NCBI RefSeq assembly: GCF_018324205.1 | Contig: NZ_AP023356.1 | Span: 3,427,501 to 3,491,500, forward strand | Reading direction: 5' to 3' | DNA length: 64,000 bases | DNA from: Actinoplanes ianthinogenes | Lineage (GTDB): Bacteria > Actinomycetota > Actinomycetes > Mycobacteriales > Micromonosporaceae | Part shown: positions 1 through 7,456 of the stretch, one piece after another | Numbering within the stretch: the first letter of the stretch is position 1 | Layout of the letters: the number at the start of each line of letters is the position of its first letter | Notes under the pieces: generated by a model | Told to the model about the DNA's origin: nothing | Seen by the model: only the letters and a program-made list of their open reading frames with translations | The model's database searches: none | Position numbers and translations under genes: made by a program

Positions 1-69
1 CTTGCCGATCAGCGAGAGGTCGAGCGGGGCGAAGTAATCCGGGAAGATCGAGATGATGTCGACCTTCAC
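1..69 (-). CDS. trmD: tRNA (guanine-37-N1)-methyltransferase TrmD, N-terminal fragment
   Basis: Only the first 23 codons are inside the window; the gene runs off the left edge. The reverse strand starts with GTG at 69-67 and reads VKVDIISIFPDYFAPLDLSL, the typical TrmD N-terminus (first strand of the SPOUT fold). TrmD methylates N1 of G37 in tRNAs using S-adenosylmethionine. Its start overlaps the rimM stop by 3 bases (GTGA arrangement), so it is probably translationally coupled as the last gene seen of the rpsP-khpA-rimM-trmD operon. The identification rests on the short N-terminus plus this very conserved gene order. Confidence 0.9.
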   Translation of the reverse strand, partial: MKVDIISIFPDYFAPLDLSLIGK

Positions 70-683
70 AGATCGAGGAGGCCTTCCGGGAGGTCCACGA
101 TCACCCGGCCGCCGGCGATGTCGACGGTCGGCACGATCGCGGTGACGAAGGGGATCAGCGCGGTCCCGCCACCGGACTTGGCCAGCACGATCAGGTCGGA
201 GGCCGGGGCGTGCTCGATGCGCTGCACGGTGCCGAGCGCGGACCCGTCGAGCGACTCCACGCGCAGCCCGATCAGCTGGTGGTCGTGGAACTCGTCCGGG
301 TCCTCCGGGGGCGCCAGATCGGCGCTGTCCACCTGGAGGAACACGCCGCGCATCGCCTCGGCGACGTTGCGGTCGTGGATGCCCTCGAACACGGCGATGC
401 CGCGGCCCTGATGCCAGCGGATCGACTCGAGCTTGAGCTGCTTGGGAACTTCGAACCGGACGCCCGGAGCGGACGCGCCCGCCGGGCCGGTGCTCACCCG
501 GCGGTCCCGGGGGACCTCCGTGGTGAACACCGACCCGACGGTGAAGCGTTCCTCCGGCTCGTCGGTCCGCACGACCACCGAGACCTCGCCCCGGATGCCG
601 TGCGGTTTACCGATCTGGCCGACGACGAGAAGCACCTGAACTCCCTTTTTGCGGGACGGCGAAGCCGTTTCGGGAAGCTCCAT
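66..683 (-). CDS. rimM: Ribosome maturation factor RimM
   Basis: RimM assists 16S rRNA processing and binds ribosomal protein S19 during 30S assembly. The diagnostic N-terminal motif VVGQIGKPHGIRGEV lies at about residues 20-34, followed by the RimM beta-barrel and a C-terminal PRC-barrel (DEFHDHQLIGLRV..., ending in VDLPEGLLDL). Two in-frame starts each have the same ribosome-binding site (AAAAAGGGAGTTC) 5 bases upstream: ATG at 683 (205 aa) and GTG at 635 (189 aa). The second is nearer the usual family length. The extra 16 residues (MELPETASPSRKKGVQ) are encoded by one copy of a 48-bp tandem repeat, described separately. The gene is 47 bp downstream of khpA and overlaps trmD. Confidence 0.95.
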   Translation of the reverse strand: MELPETASPSRKKGVQVLLVVGQIGKPHGIRGEVSVVVRTDEPEERFTVGSVFTTEVPRDRRVSTGPAGASAPGVRFEVPKQLKLESIRWHQGRGIAVFEGIHDRNVAEAMRGVFLQVDSADLAPPEDPDEFHDHQLIGLRVESLDGSALGTVQRIEHAPASDLIVLAKSGGGTALIPFVTAIVPTVDIAGGRVIVDLPEGLLDL

Positions 684-728
684 CAGAACTCCCTTTTTGC
701 AGTACGGCGAAGCCGTTTCGGGAAGCTC
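638..728 (-). repeat. Twin hairpin plus RBS repeat at the rimM start
   Basis: Two 43-bp copies (638-680 and 686-728) repeat with a 48-bp period and differ at only a few bases. On the minus strand each contains AACGGCTTCGCCGT, a short GC stem closed by a TTCG loop, followed by AAAAAGGGAGTTC, which acts as a Shine-Dalgarno sequence for the start codon just after it. The right-hand copy lies between the khpA stop and the rimM ATG; the left-hand copy lies inside the rimM frame. Because 48 is a multiple of three, the duplication keeps frame. Confidence 0.85.
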
Positions 729-730
729 AG

Positions 731-988
731 TCAGTACGCGTCGACGATGTCGACGCGGATACCGCGCCCACCGATCGACCCGATCACCTGACGCAGCGCC
801 TTGGCCGTGCGCCCGTTGCGCCCGATGACCGTTCCCAGGTCCTCGGGGTGCACACGGACCTCGAGCCGCTTGCCGCGGCGCGAGTCGACCAGGCGGACCC
901 GGACGTCGTCCGGGTTGTCGACGATGCCCTTGACGAGGTGCTCCAGCGCGGGCCGGAGCGCCCCGTCAGTTCGCGTCGGCGCCGGCAC
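731..988 (-). CDS. khpA: KH-domain RNA-binding protein KhpA
   Basis: A small single-KH-domain RNA chaperone of the KhpA (YlqC) family; it often pairs with KhpB/Jag. The body reads [20 protein letters not shown], then the KH signature [19 protein letters not shown] (GxxG loop as GRNG), ending in VDIVDAY. The GTG at 988 gives 85 aa and has AGGA 8 bases upstream; an in-frame ATG at 1024 would give 97 aa. No start codon lies close to the conserved LRPALE, so the gene must begin inside the 3' end of rpsP, overlapping it by at least 23 bp, which implies coupling. Confidence 0.93.
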   Translation of the reverse strand: MPAPTRTDGALRPALEHLVKGIVDNPDDVRVRLVDSRRGKRLEVRVHPEDLGTVIGRNGRTAKALRQVIGSIGGRGIRVDIVDAY

Positions 989-1493
989 CGGCCGGGTCCT
1001 CAGCCGTCTCGGCGACAGCCTCACGGTTCGGCTCGGCCGGGTCGGCGGCCTTGGTCTCCGCCGGCTTGGCCTCGGCGGCCTCCGGAGCGGCGGCCGGCTT
1101 CGACTCGGACTTCGCCTTCTTCGGGGTGGCGGCCGGCTTGGTGTCGGCGAGCCCGGCAGCGGCCTTCGCCTCGGCCTCGTAGACCTCGGTGCGGCTCTGC
1201 TTGCTCGGCGCGACGAGCAGCGGCGCCGGAGCCGGCAGGCCCTTGAACTTCTGCCAGTCGCCGGTCTTCTCGAGGATGCGCTGCACCGGCTCGGACGGCT
1301 GGGCGCCGACGGAGAGCCAGTACTGCACGCGCTCGGACTTGACCTCGATCACCGAGGGGTGTTCCTTCGGCTGGTAGATGCCGATGTACTCGATGGCGCG
1401 GCCGTCGCGCTTGGTGCGCGAGTCGGCGACGACGATGCGGTACTGCGGGTTGCGGATCTTGCCCATCCGCAGGAGCCGGATCTTAACGGCCAC
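966..1493 (-). CDS. rpsP: 30S ribosomal protein S16 with long acidic-alanine tail
   Basis: The N-terminus [20 protein letters not shown] followed by [18 protein letters not shown] is bS16. The GTG at 1493 is chosen because it begins the family sequence and has CAGGAG 10 bases upstream; a much longer upstream frame exists but looks like a shadow. The S16 core ends near residue 85. The remaining 85-90 residues are a low-complexity Ala/Glu/Lys/Pro tail (for example [20 protein letters not shown]), longer than in most bacteria but of a kind seen in actinobacteria. The gene heads the rpsP-khpA-rimM-trmD operon. Confidence 0.96.
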   Translation of the reverse strand: MAVKIRLLRMGKIRNPQYRIVVADSRTKRDGRAIEYIGIYQPKEHPSVIEVKSERVQYWLSVGAQPSEPVQRILEKTGDWQKFKGLPAPAPLLVAPSKQSRTEVYEAEAKAAAGLADTKPAATPKKAKSESKPAAAPEAAEAKPAETKAADPAEPNREAVAETAEDPAGAGADAN

Positions 1494-1667
1494 GGTGTAT
1501 TCGCTCCTGGTGACTGCGTGGGTGAGCCGACCGGAACCCGCGTGGGGATGCGGGGCCGATGCCTCGTGGATTGGCGGTGCGTGCGGGGTTAGAGGGCGCC
1601 ACACGACATGCCGGATACCAACAAGCCATTCTGCCAGACCGGAGGGCCGGAAGCCCAACCGGCCCCG

Positions 1668-2324
1668 CTATGTCCTTGCTTCCACCGGGCGGTCCCAGCC
1701 GGCCGGCAGCTCGGCCGGCGCCGTCCAGGCCGGATCCGGGCGGAAATCGGTCCAGGTGCCGTCGAACGGGAACTCCCCCGCCTCGATCTTCTTGATCACT
1801 CGGCGGCCCTCCGCCCAGACCTCGGCCTCGTCACGCACCCAGTAGTGCTCGGGCGCGGCGAGCCGCTCGGCGAACTCGTCCTCGTCCTTCCACCGCCAGG
1901 TCCGGTCGGGGTAGGCCACGACGTCCAGGTCCTGGTCGATCACGTCGATCCCGGCGACCTCGCCGTCGTCCCAGCGGATCGCCGACTCCTCCAGGTTGAC
2001 GTACCAGTTGGTGAAGTCGCCCTGATCGTCGCGGAACCACCAGACCGAATGGTTCGCCCCGGGCGGAAACAGGCGCAACACGCCCGGCCCGCGCCAGGTC
2101 GCGATCCGTGGCGCCTTCGCGACGGTCGCCCAGTCGAGGAACGACGGCAGGTCCCGGGCGAACCGCCCGTCCAGCGTCGTCTCGACCGCGATGGTGGAGC
2201 CGCGGGCCACCCAGAGGAGCAGCCCGCGCTCGTCGTCCGAGACCACCCGGCCGGGATGCACGAAGGCGATCCGGCCACGGTGGGTGTCACGGTGCAGGAC
2301 CAGACGTCCCGGTTCGAAGCTCAC
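1668..2324 (-). CDS. DUF402 domain protein (FomD-like)
   Basis: A 218-aa soluble protein starting VSFEPGRLVLHRDTHRGRIA. The central part (LLWVARGSTIAVETTLDGRF, then WWFRDDQGDFTNWYVNLEES and GIDVIDQDLDVVAYPD) matches the DUF402 fold, whose members act on nucleoside phosphates or related esters with divalent metal. The conserved acidic stretch IDVIDQDLDV and a downstream basic patch (EGRRVIKKIEAGEF) fit. The GTG start at 2324 is two bases past the proS stop, so the two genes form one transcription unit. The exact substrate cannot be told. The 174 bp between this gene and rpsP shows no further gene. Confidence 0.85.
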   Translation of the reverse strand: MSFEPGRLVLHRDTHRGRIAFVHPGRVVSDDERGLLLWVARGSTIAVETTLDGRFARDLPSFLDWATVAKAPRIATWRGPGVLRLFPPGANHSVWWFRDDQGDFTNWYVNLEESAIRWDDGEVAGIDVIDQDLDVVAYPDRTWRWKDEDEFAERLAAPEHYWVRDEAEVWAEGRRVIKKIEAGEFPFDGTWTDFRPDPAWTAPAELPAGWDRPVEART

Positions 2325-2326
2325 GC

Positions 2327-3733
2327 TCAGTACGAACGACCCAGGTAGGCGATCAGGCCCGGCTCCTCGTCCGACTCCGGCATGCTGCCGTCCTCGCGGG
2401 TGAGGCAGCGGACCGTGACGGCCTTGCCGTTCGCCTCCTTCTCCCCGGCCTCGCCGATGGCGGCCCACGGCACCCGGGCCCAGCCGGTCTGCGACGCCTC
2501 GATCGCCTCGCCCAGCGTCTTCACGTCGACGGTGCGCTCCACCCGGAACGCCAGCGCGTCGTCGTAGAGCCGCTGCTGGTCCGCCTTGAGCGCGGCGACC
2601 ACGGCGTTGGCCACCTCGGCCAGGGCGACCGGCGACTTCGAGCCGTCGATCCGGCGGGCGATCACCGCGTTGCCGTTGGCCAGGTCACGGGGGCCGACCT
2701 CGACGCGGACCGGGATGCCCTGCAACTCGGCGTCGACCGCGCGCCGGCCGAACGGGATGTCGGCACGGTCGTCCAGCTTCACGCGTACGCCGGCTGTCTT
2801 GAGGTCCTCGCGGAGCTGTGCCGCGGCCTCCGCGACGCCCTCGCCTGCCTTGACCACCATGATCTGCACCTGGATCGGCGCCAGCCGCGGCGGCAGCCGC
2901 AGGCCGTTGTCGTCGCCGTGCACCATGATCAGGCCGCCGACCATGCGGGTCGACGTGCCCCACGACGTGGTCCAGGCGTGCTCGACGGTGCGCTCGGCCG
3001 ACGAGTACGTGATGTCGAACGCCTTCGCGAAGTTCTGCCCGAGCTCGTGCGAGGTGCCCATCTGGAGCGCCTTGCCGTCGCCCATCATGGCCTCGACGGT
3101 CATCGTGTTGGTCGCGCCGGCGAACCGCTCGCCCTTGGTCTTACGGCCGGGCACCACCGGGATGGCCAGCAGCTCCTCCATGAACGCCTGGTAGACGTGC
3201 TTGTGGATCTCCCGGGCGTGCTCCCGCGCGTCCTGCTCGGTGGCGTGCGCGGTGTGCCCCTCCTGCCAGAGGAACTCGGTGGTCCGCAGGAAGGTCCGCG
3301 GCCGCAGCTCCCAGCGCACCACGTTGGCCCACTGGTTCAGCAGCAGGGGGAGATCACGGTACGAGTCGACCCACTTGGCCATGAACTCGCCGATCACGGT
3401 CTCGCTGGTGGGCCGGACCACCAGCGGCTCGGCGAGCTCCTTGCCGCCGGCGTGGGTGACCACGGCCAGCTCCGGCGAGAAGCCCTCGACGTGGTCGGCC
3501 TCGCGGCGCAGGTAGTTCTCCGGGATGAAGAGCGGGAAGTACGCGTTCTGCACGCCCTGCTCTTTGATCCGGGCGTCCATGTCGGCCTGCATGCGCTCCC
3601 AGATGGCGTAGCCGACCGGCCGGATCACCATCGTGCCGCGCACCGGGCCGTTGTCGGCGAGCTGCGCCTTGGCGATGAGGTCCTGATACCAGCGGGGGAA
3701 GTCCTCCGCACGGGGAGTGAGCACGCGAGCCAT
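2327..3733 (-). CDS. proS: Prolyl-tRNA synthetase, archaeal/eukaryote-like type
   Basis: Charges tRNA-Pro with proline. The 468-aa length and the sequence MARVLTPRAEDFPRWYQDLI belong to the shorter prokaryotic type-3 (eukaryote-like) ProRS, which lacks the INS editing domain between motifs 2 and 3. Class II features are visible: ENYLRREADHVEGFSPELAV, the proline-binding LVVRPTSETVIGEFM, motif 2 WELRPRTFLRTTEFLWQEGH, and GTSHELGQNFAKAFDI. An anticodon-binding domain (IPFGRRAVDAELQGIPVRVE) and zinc-like C-terminal region follow, ending LIAYLGRSY. The ATG at 3733 is preferred over 3739 because it starts the family sequence and has AGGA 9 bases upstream. Downstream DUF402 is cotranscribed. Confidence 0.96.
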   Translation of the reverse strand: MARVLTPRAEDFPRWYQDLIAKAQLADNGPVRGTMVIRPVGYAIWERMQADMDARIKEQGVQNAYFPLFIPENYLRREADHVEGFSPELAVVTHAGGKELAEPLVVRPTSETVIGEFMAKWVDSYRDLPLLLNQWANVVRWELRPRTFLRTTEFLWQEGHTAHATEQDAREHAREIHKHVYQAFMEELLAIPVVPGRKTKGERFAGATNTMTVEAMMGDGKALQMGTSHELGQNFAKAFDITYSSAERTVEHAWTTSWGTSTRMVGGLIMVHGDDNGLRLPPRLAPIQVQIMVVKAGEGVAEAAAQLREDLKTAGVRVKLDDRADIPFGRRAVDAELQGIPVRVEVGPRDLANGNAVIARRIDGSKSPVALAEVANAVVAALKADQQRLYDDALAFRVERTVDVKTLGEAIEASQTGWARVPWAAIGEAGEKEANGKAVTVRCLTREDGSMPESDEEPGLIAYLGRSY

Positions 3734-3815
3734 GACCACGCATCCTAGTCGTGACCGGACCGCAACCCGCCGGGTGGGCTTCCCGTGTCCCTCAACGAGA
3801 CGAACGGGGTGATGA

Positions 3816-4319
3816 ATGGACTTCGACGGGTTCTACCGGGACACGTCCCGGCGGCTGATGCGATATGCCTACGGGCTCACCGGGGATCCCGGCGAAGCCC
3901 AGGACCTGGTGCAGGAGGCCTACGCCCGGGCCTGGCAGCGCTGGCGGCACGTGTCCGGGTACGAGGATCCGGAGGCCTGGCTGCGGCTGGTGGTGAACCG
4001 GCTCTCCACCGACCGGTGGCGCAGGTTGTTCGTGCGCCGCAGTCACGCCGCGGCCGAGCGACCGCGGCCACCGGTCGCCCCGCCCACGGAGGACACCGTC
4101 CTGCTGGTCCGGGCGCTGCGGACGCTGCCGGTGACGCACCGCAACGCGCTCGCCCTGCACTACCTGCTGGACCGCTCGGTCGCCGAGATCGCCGTGGAGA
4201 CCGGCGCGTCGGTCGGCACGGTCAAGTCCTGGCTGTCCCGGGGCCGGGCCGGCCTCGCCACGGCGCTCGGCTCGCTGGAACCAACCCTGCTCCCGGAGGA
4301 AACGACCGATGCCCACTGA
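3816..4319 (+). CDS. ECF RNA polymerase sigma factor, SigE family
   Basis: A 167-aa sigma-70 family factor. Region 2 is MDFDGFYRDTSRRLMRYAYG, then LTGDPGEAQDLVQEAYARAW and EDPEAWLRLVVNRLSTDRWR. Region 4 is RALRTLPVTHRNALALHYLL followed by the helix-turn-helix SVAEIAVETGASVGTVKSWL. No region 3 is present, as expected for ECF factors of the actinobacterial SigE-type group often paired with a membrane-anchored partner. The stop overlaps the next gene by 11 bp, so that membrane protein is probably its coupled regulator or target. Confidence 0.92.
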   Translation: MDFDGFYRDTSRRLMRYAYGLTGDPGEAQDLVQEAYARAWQRWRHVSGYEDPEAWLRLVVNRLSTDRWRRLFVRRSHAAAERPRPPVAPPTEDTVLLVRALRTLPVTHRNALALHYLLDRSVAEIAVETGASVGTVKSWLSRGRAGLATALGSLEPTLLPEETTDAH

Positions 4320-5664
4320 CCTCGACGACCTGTTCACGGCGCTCGGCTGTCAGGCCGACGCGATCCCGATCGCGCCCGCCGAGCAGGCGCGCCGGCGGGG
4401 GCAGCGGCGCAGCCGGAACCAGGCCACGATCGCTGCCGTCGCGGTGTGCCTGGTTCTGGCCGGAGTCGGCGGGCTGCTGCACCGGTCCGGGCACTCGACG
4501 GCCCCGGCCGTCACCCCGTCGACCCGGACGCTGTCCGAGATCGGCCGGCCGATCGGGCTCGACGGCACGCTCACCACCTGGACGTCGATGGCGCACGACG
4601 GCCGGGTCTTCACCCTGTGGCAGGGACCCGGTGGCGGGTTGCACGTGCTCGCGGCCGACCTGGCGACGGGCGCCGAGGCGTGGACGGTGCAGCACCGGGG
4701 CGAGGCCGGCGAGACCCCCCGCCTCCGAGTGGCCGATGAGGCGGTGGTGCTGCGCACCGGGCAGGCGGCCACCGGCTACGACCCCGCCGACGGCCACCGG
4801 CTCTGGGACCTGCCGGTCGCGAAGCCGGACGAGCTGCTGGTGCACCACCGCGCCCTGGTCCGCTGGTCCAAGGACACCGGAGGGCTCGCGGCGTTCGACT
4901 GGCGCAGCGGCGCGCAGCGGTGGTCGCTGCCTGGGCTCGGCGGCGGGCCGGTGTGGTCGATCGCCGTCCACTCGGTGGACCAGATGAGCGAGGACGGCGG
5001 CACCGACGACCGGCTGGTCCAGGTCACCGGCAAGGGGCAGGTCCGGGTGGTGGACATCGGCACCGGCACGGTGGCCCGGAGCCTGACCGTCCCCGCCCCG
5101 GCCGACGACGGGATGATGCTCGCCTACAACGGGTGGCTGATCACCCATGAGACGACCGGCACGACCTACCAGGTGCGCGCCACCGATCTCCGGACCGGCG
5201 ACTCGGCCGTGGTGTACACCGGGTCGCCCGGCCACGCCCTGAACGCGGTCGACATGTATCTCGATCGACTCTTCGTGCTGGACCGGAGCCGCACCGGGAC
5301 CAGGGTGGTCGCGATCGACCTGAAGGACCGCCGGCGACTCTGGGAAATCCTCACCACGCGCCCGATGGCCGGGATCTCCGCGCGCGCCGGGCACGTGCTG
5401 ACCAGCGGCGAGGGGATCACTGAGCTCTACGACCAGAACGGGCGGTTCGTGTATCGCACGCCGGACACCTACGTCACCTGGCTCACCACGGACACGCTGC
5501 TGAGGGTCACGATGGCCGGAACGGTGGAACGGATCCGGGTCGCCGACGGGCACGTCGAGCCGCTCGGCCAGATCCCGTTGCAGCTCGGGCCGTGTGACAG
5601 CACCCCGGACCGGCTGGCCTGCCCGGTCGCCGAGGGGCTGCGGATCTGGAGCCTGCCCGGCTGA
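4309..5664 (+). CDS. Membrane-anchored PQQ-like beta-propeller protein (possible sigma-factor partner)
   Basis: A 451-aa protein. Residues 1-40 are cytoplasmic and basic at the end (EQARRRGQRRSRNQ), residues 43-60 form one membrane helix (TIAAVAVCLVLAGVGGLL), and the rest is extracytoplasmic with repeated Trp-rich blades such as ADLATGAEAWTVQHRG and DPADGHRLWDLPV, typical of PQQ-like quinoprotein propellers. There is no anti-sigma zinc motif. The 11-bp overlap with the ECF sigma gene and the short N-terminal cytoplasmic part suggest it may act as an anti-sigma or sensor; this is inference from layout. The stop is followed after 12 bp by the convergent amidohydrolase gene. Confidence 0.8.
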   Translation: MPTDLDDLFTALGCQADAIPIAPAEQARRRGQRRSRNQATIAAVAVCLVLAGVGGLLHRSGHSTAPAVTPSTRTLSEIGRPIGLDGTLTTWTSMAHDGRVFTLWQGPGGGLHVLAADLATGAEAWTVQHRGEAGETPRLRVADEAVVLRTGQAATGYDPADGHRLWDLPVAKPDELLVHHRALVRWSKDTGGLAAFDWRSGAQRWSLPGLGGGPVWSIAVHSVDQMSEDGGTDDRLVQVTGKGQVRVVDIGTGTVARSLTVPAPADDGMMLAYNGWLITHETTGTTYQVRATDLRTGDSAVVYTGSPGHALNAVDMYLDRLFVLDRSRTGTRVVAIDLKDRRRLWEILTTRPMAGISARAGHVLTSGEGITELYDQNGRFVYRTPDTYVTWLTTDTLLRVTMAGTVERIRVADGHVEPLGQIPLQLGPCDSTPDRLACPVAEGLRIWSLPG

Positions 5665-5676
5665 CCGCCCGGCGGC

Positions 5677-6753
5677 TCAGCGGATGACGGCGCCCCGCAG
5701 CACGATCCGGCGGGGCGCCTTCACCACGCGCAGGTCGGCGCGCGGGTCGGCGTCGTAGACGACCAGGTCGGCCAGGCCGCCCTCGACCAGCCCGGGGAAC
5801 CCGAGCCAGTCCCGGGCCCGCCAGGACGCGGCGGCCAGCACGTCCACCGCCGGGATGCCGGCCTCGTGCAGGTAGAGCATCTCCTCGGCGGCCAGCCCGT
5901 GCCGGATCCCGCCGCCCGCGTCGGTGCCCACGTAGATCGGGACGCCGGCCTCGTGCGCGGCCAGCACCACCTCGGGGAACCTGTCGCGCAGGGCGATCAT
6001 GTGGTCGGCGTACCCGGCGAACTTCTCCCGGGCCTGGTCGGCGATCTTCCCGAACGTCCGGATGTTGATCATCGTGGGCACCAGGGCGGTCCCGCGCCGG
6101 GCCATCTCGTCGATCAGGTCCAGGGACAGGCCGGTGCCGTGCTCCACCGAGTCCACGCCCGCCCGCACCATGATCTCCACGCCCTCCTCGGAGAACGTGT
6201 GCACCGCGGCCCGCGCACCCGCCGCGTGGGCGGCCTCGACCGCCGCCGTCATGGTCGCCGCGTCCCAGCTCGGGGCCAGGTCGCCGACCTCCCGATCGAT
6301 CCAGTCGCCGACCAGCTTGACCCAGCCGGTCCCGGCCTTGGCCTGCGCGGTCACCGCCGCCGCGACCTCGTCGGCGGCCACTTCCACGCCGATGTCCCGC
6401 AGGTAGCGGCGAGGGGCCGCGACGTGCCGCCCGGCGCGGGCGAGGCGGGGCACTCCGGGTTCGTCGTCCAATTCGGGGTACGGGTACGGCGAACCGGCGT
6501 CCCGCAGCGCCAGCACCCCGGCGTCCCGGTCGATGTGCGACAGCTCACGAGCCTGGTCGAGCCCGCTGATCGGCTTCGCCCCGTAGGCGATCCCGAGGTG
6601 GCAGTGCGCGTCGACCAGCCCCGGCACGATCCACCCGCCGTCACTGATCGTCTCGGCGTCAGCAACCGGTTCAAAAGTGACCCGGTCCCCAACAAGCCAG
6701 AGGTCCCGAACCTCACCGTCCGGCAGAACCACCCCACGCACATGCAACGCCAT
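5677..6753 (-). CDS. Amidohydrolase family metal-dependent hydrolase
   Basis: A 358-aa imidazolonepropionase-like amidohydrolase. The TIM-barrel metal ligands are visible: HCHLG (strand 1, near residue 50), a candidate carboxylated lysine in GWVKLVGDW (near 145), AVHTFS, VEHGTGLS, and the final aspartate in YVGTDAGGG. The flanking beta-sandwich is seen at the N-terminus (VRGVVLPDGEVRDLWLVGD) and C-terminus (GGLADLVVYDADPRADLRVV). The substrate is unknown; close relatives act on dipeptides or cyclic amides. The gene is convergent to the sigma/propeller pair and 26 bp from the next gene upstream region. Confidence 0.88.
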   Translation of the reverse strand: MALHVRGVVLPDGEVRDLWLVGDRVTFEPVADAETISDGGWIVPGLVDAHCHLGIAYGAKPISGLDQARELSHIDRDAGVLALRDAGSPYPYPELDDEPGVPRLARAGRHVAAPRRYLRDIGVEVAADEVAAAVTAQAKAGTGWVKLVGDWIDREVGDLAPSWDAATMTAAVEAAHAAGARAAVHTFSEEGVEIMVRAGVDSVEHGTGLSLDLIDEMARRGTALVPTMINIRTFGKIADQAREKFAGYADHMIALRDRFPEVVLAAHEAGVPIYVGTDAGGGIRHGLAAEEMLYLHEAGIPAVDVLAAASWRARDWLGFPGLVEGGLADLVVYDADPRADLRVVKAPRRIVLRGAVIR

Positions 6754-6779
6754 GGGAACAGTCCTACCGGATCAGCGCC

Positions 6780-7391
6780 TCAGACGTCCGGCCGGGCCAC
6801 CGCACGGATACGATCACGCCGCCGCGTCCATGCGGGTACGTCAAGTGTGGCCTGCCACGGAAGATCGACGGTCACCTCTCGATCCGTCTGCATCACCTGC
6901 CGATATCCGCCCTCAGGACCAAGCAGAAACTGAGTGAACGTCACCCGCGGAGCCAGCAGATCAACGACCCAGCAGGAAGGGATCCCGGCATCCGCATACT
7001 TCTTCAAGGTGTCGACATCCATCGACCTCTTCAAAATCTCCGGGATGATCTCGACCACCAGAGGAACGTCGCTTGATTTAACGGGCCCAAGCGCCGCTTC
7101 CACACGGACAAGCACCACGTCAGGCCGCAGTTCGTTGTACTCGTCAAGCAGGACGGCCTGCTCCATATTGATCAGGATGCCGTCCGGACAACGCTTGTCG
7201 AGCGCGTAGCCGATCTCTAGTGCGATCTGCTTGTGAATGGGCAGGACATGAGGAGACAAAGCGAGCCTTCCGTCGATCAACTCGTATCGGAGATCCTCAG
7301 GAAGGTCTGCGATGTCGTCGACGGTCAGGTCGTCTCGTCCGAGCAGGTGATCGAACACAGCAAGCTCGCTCAAGTGCGGCGCAGCGGTCAT
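6780..7391 (-). CDS. Uma2 family (DUF820) putative endonuclease
   Basis: A 203-aa PD-(D/E)XK-fold protein. Visible family motifs are YELIDGRLALSP, LRPDVVLVR, VPLVVEIIPE, a lysine-rich helix RSMDVDTLKKYADAGIPS and CWVVDL. The start at 7391 (MTAAPHLSEL) has AAGGAGGAG just upstream, better than the longer frame from 7424. Uma2 proteins are abundant in cyanobacteria and filamentous actinobacteria; the nuclease role is predicted from the fold and the cellular role is unknown. Its base composition is a little lower in GC than the neighbours, which fits a mobile or lineage-specific gene. Confidence 0.85.
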   Translation of the reverse strand: MTAAPHLSELAVFDHLLGRDDLTVDDIADLPEDLRYELIDGRLALSPHVLPIHKQIALEIGYALDKRCPDGILINMEQAVLLDEYNELRPDVVLVRVEAALGPVKSSDVPLVVEIIPEILKRSMDVDTLKKYADAGIPSCWVVDLLAPRVTFTQFLLGPEGGYRQVMQTDREVTVDLPWQATLDVPAWTRRRDRIRAVARPDV

Positions 7392-7456
7392 CGGCTCCTC
7401 CTTGATGGGATCGCCTCCAACCATACTAGCGCCGCGACAAGATGCGCCATGCCTAG

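Noticed and set aside
1608-2348. Plus-strand frame opposite the DUF402 gene
   Set aside because: Antisense shadow; the minus-strand frame has clear DUF402 motifs and is coupled to proS.
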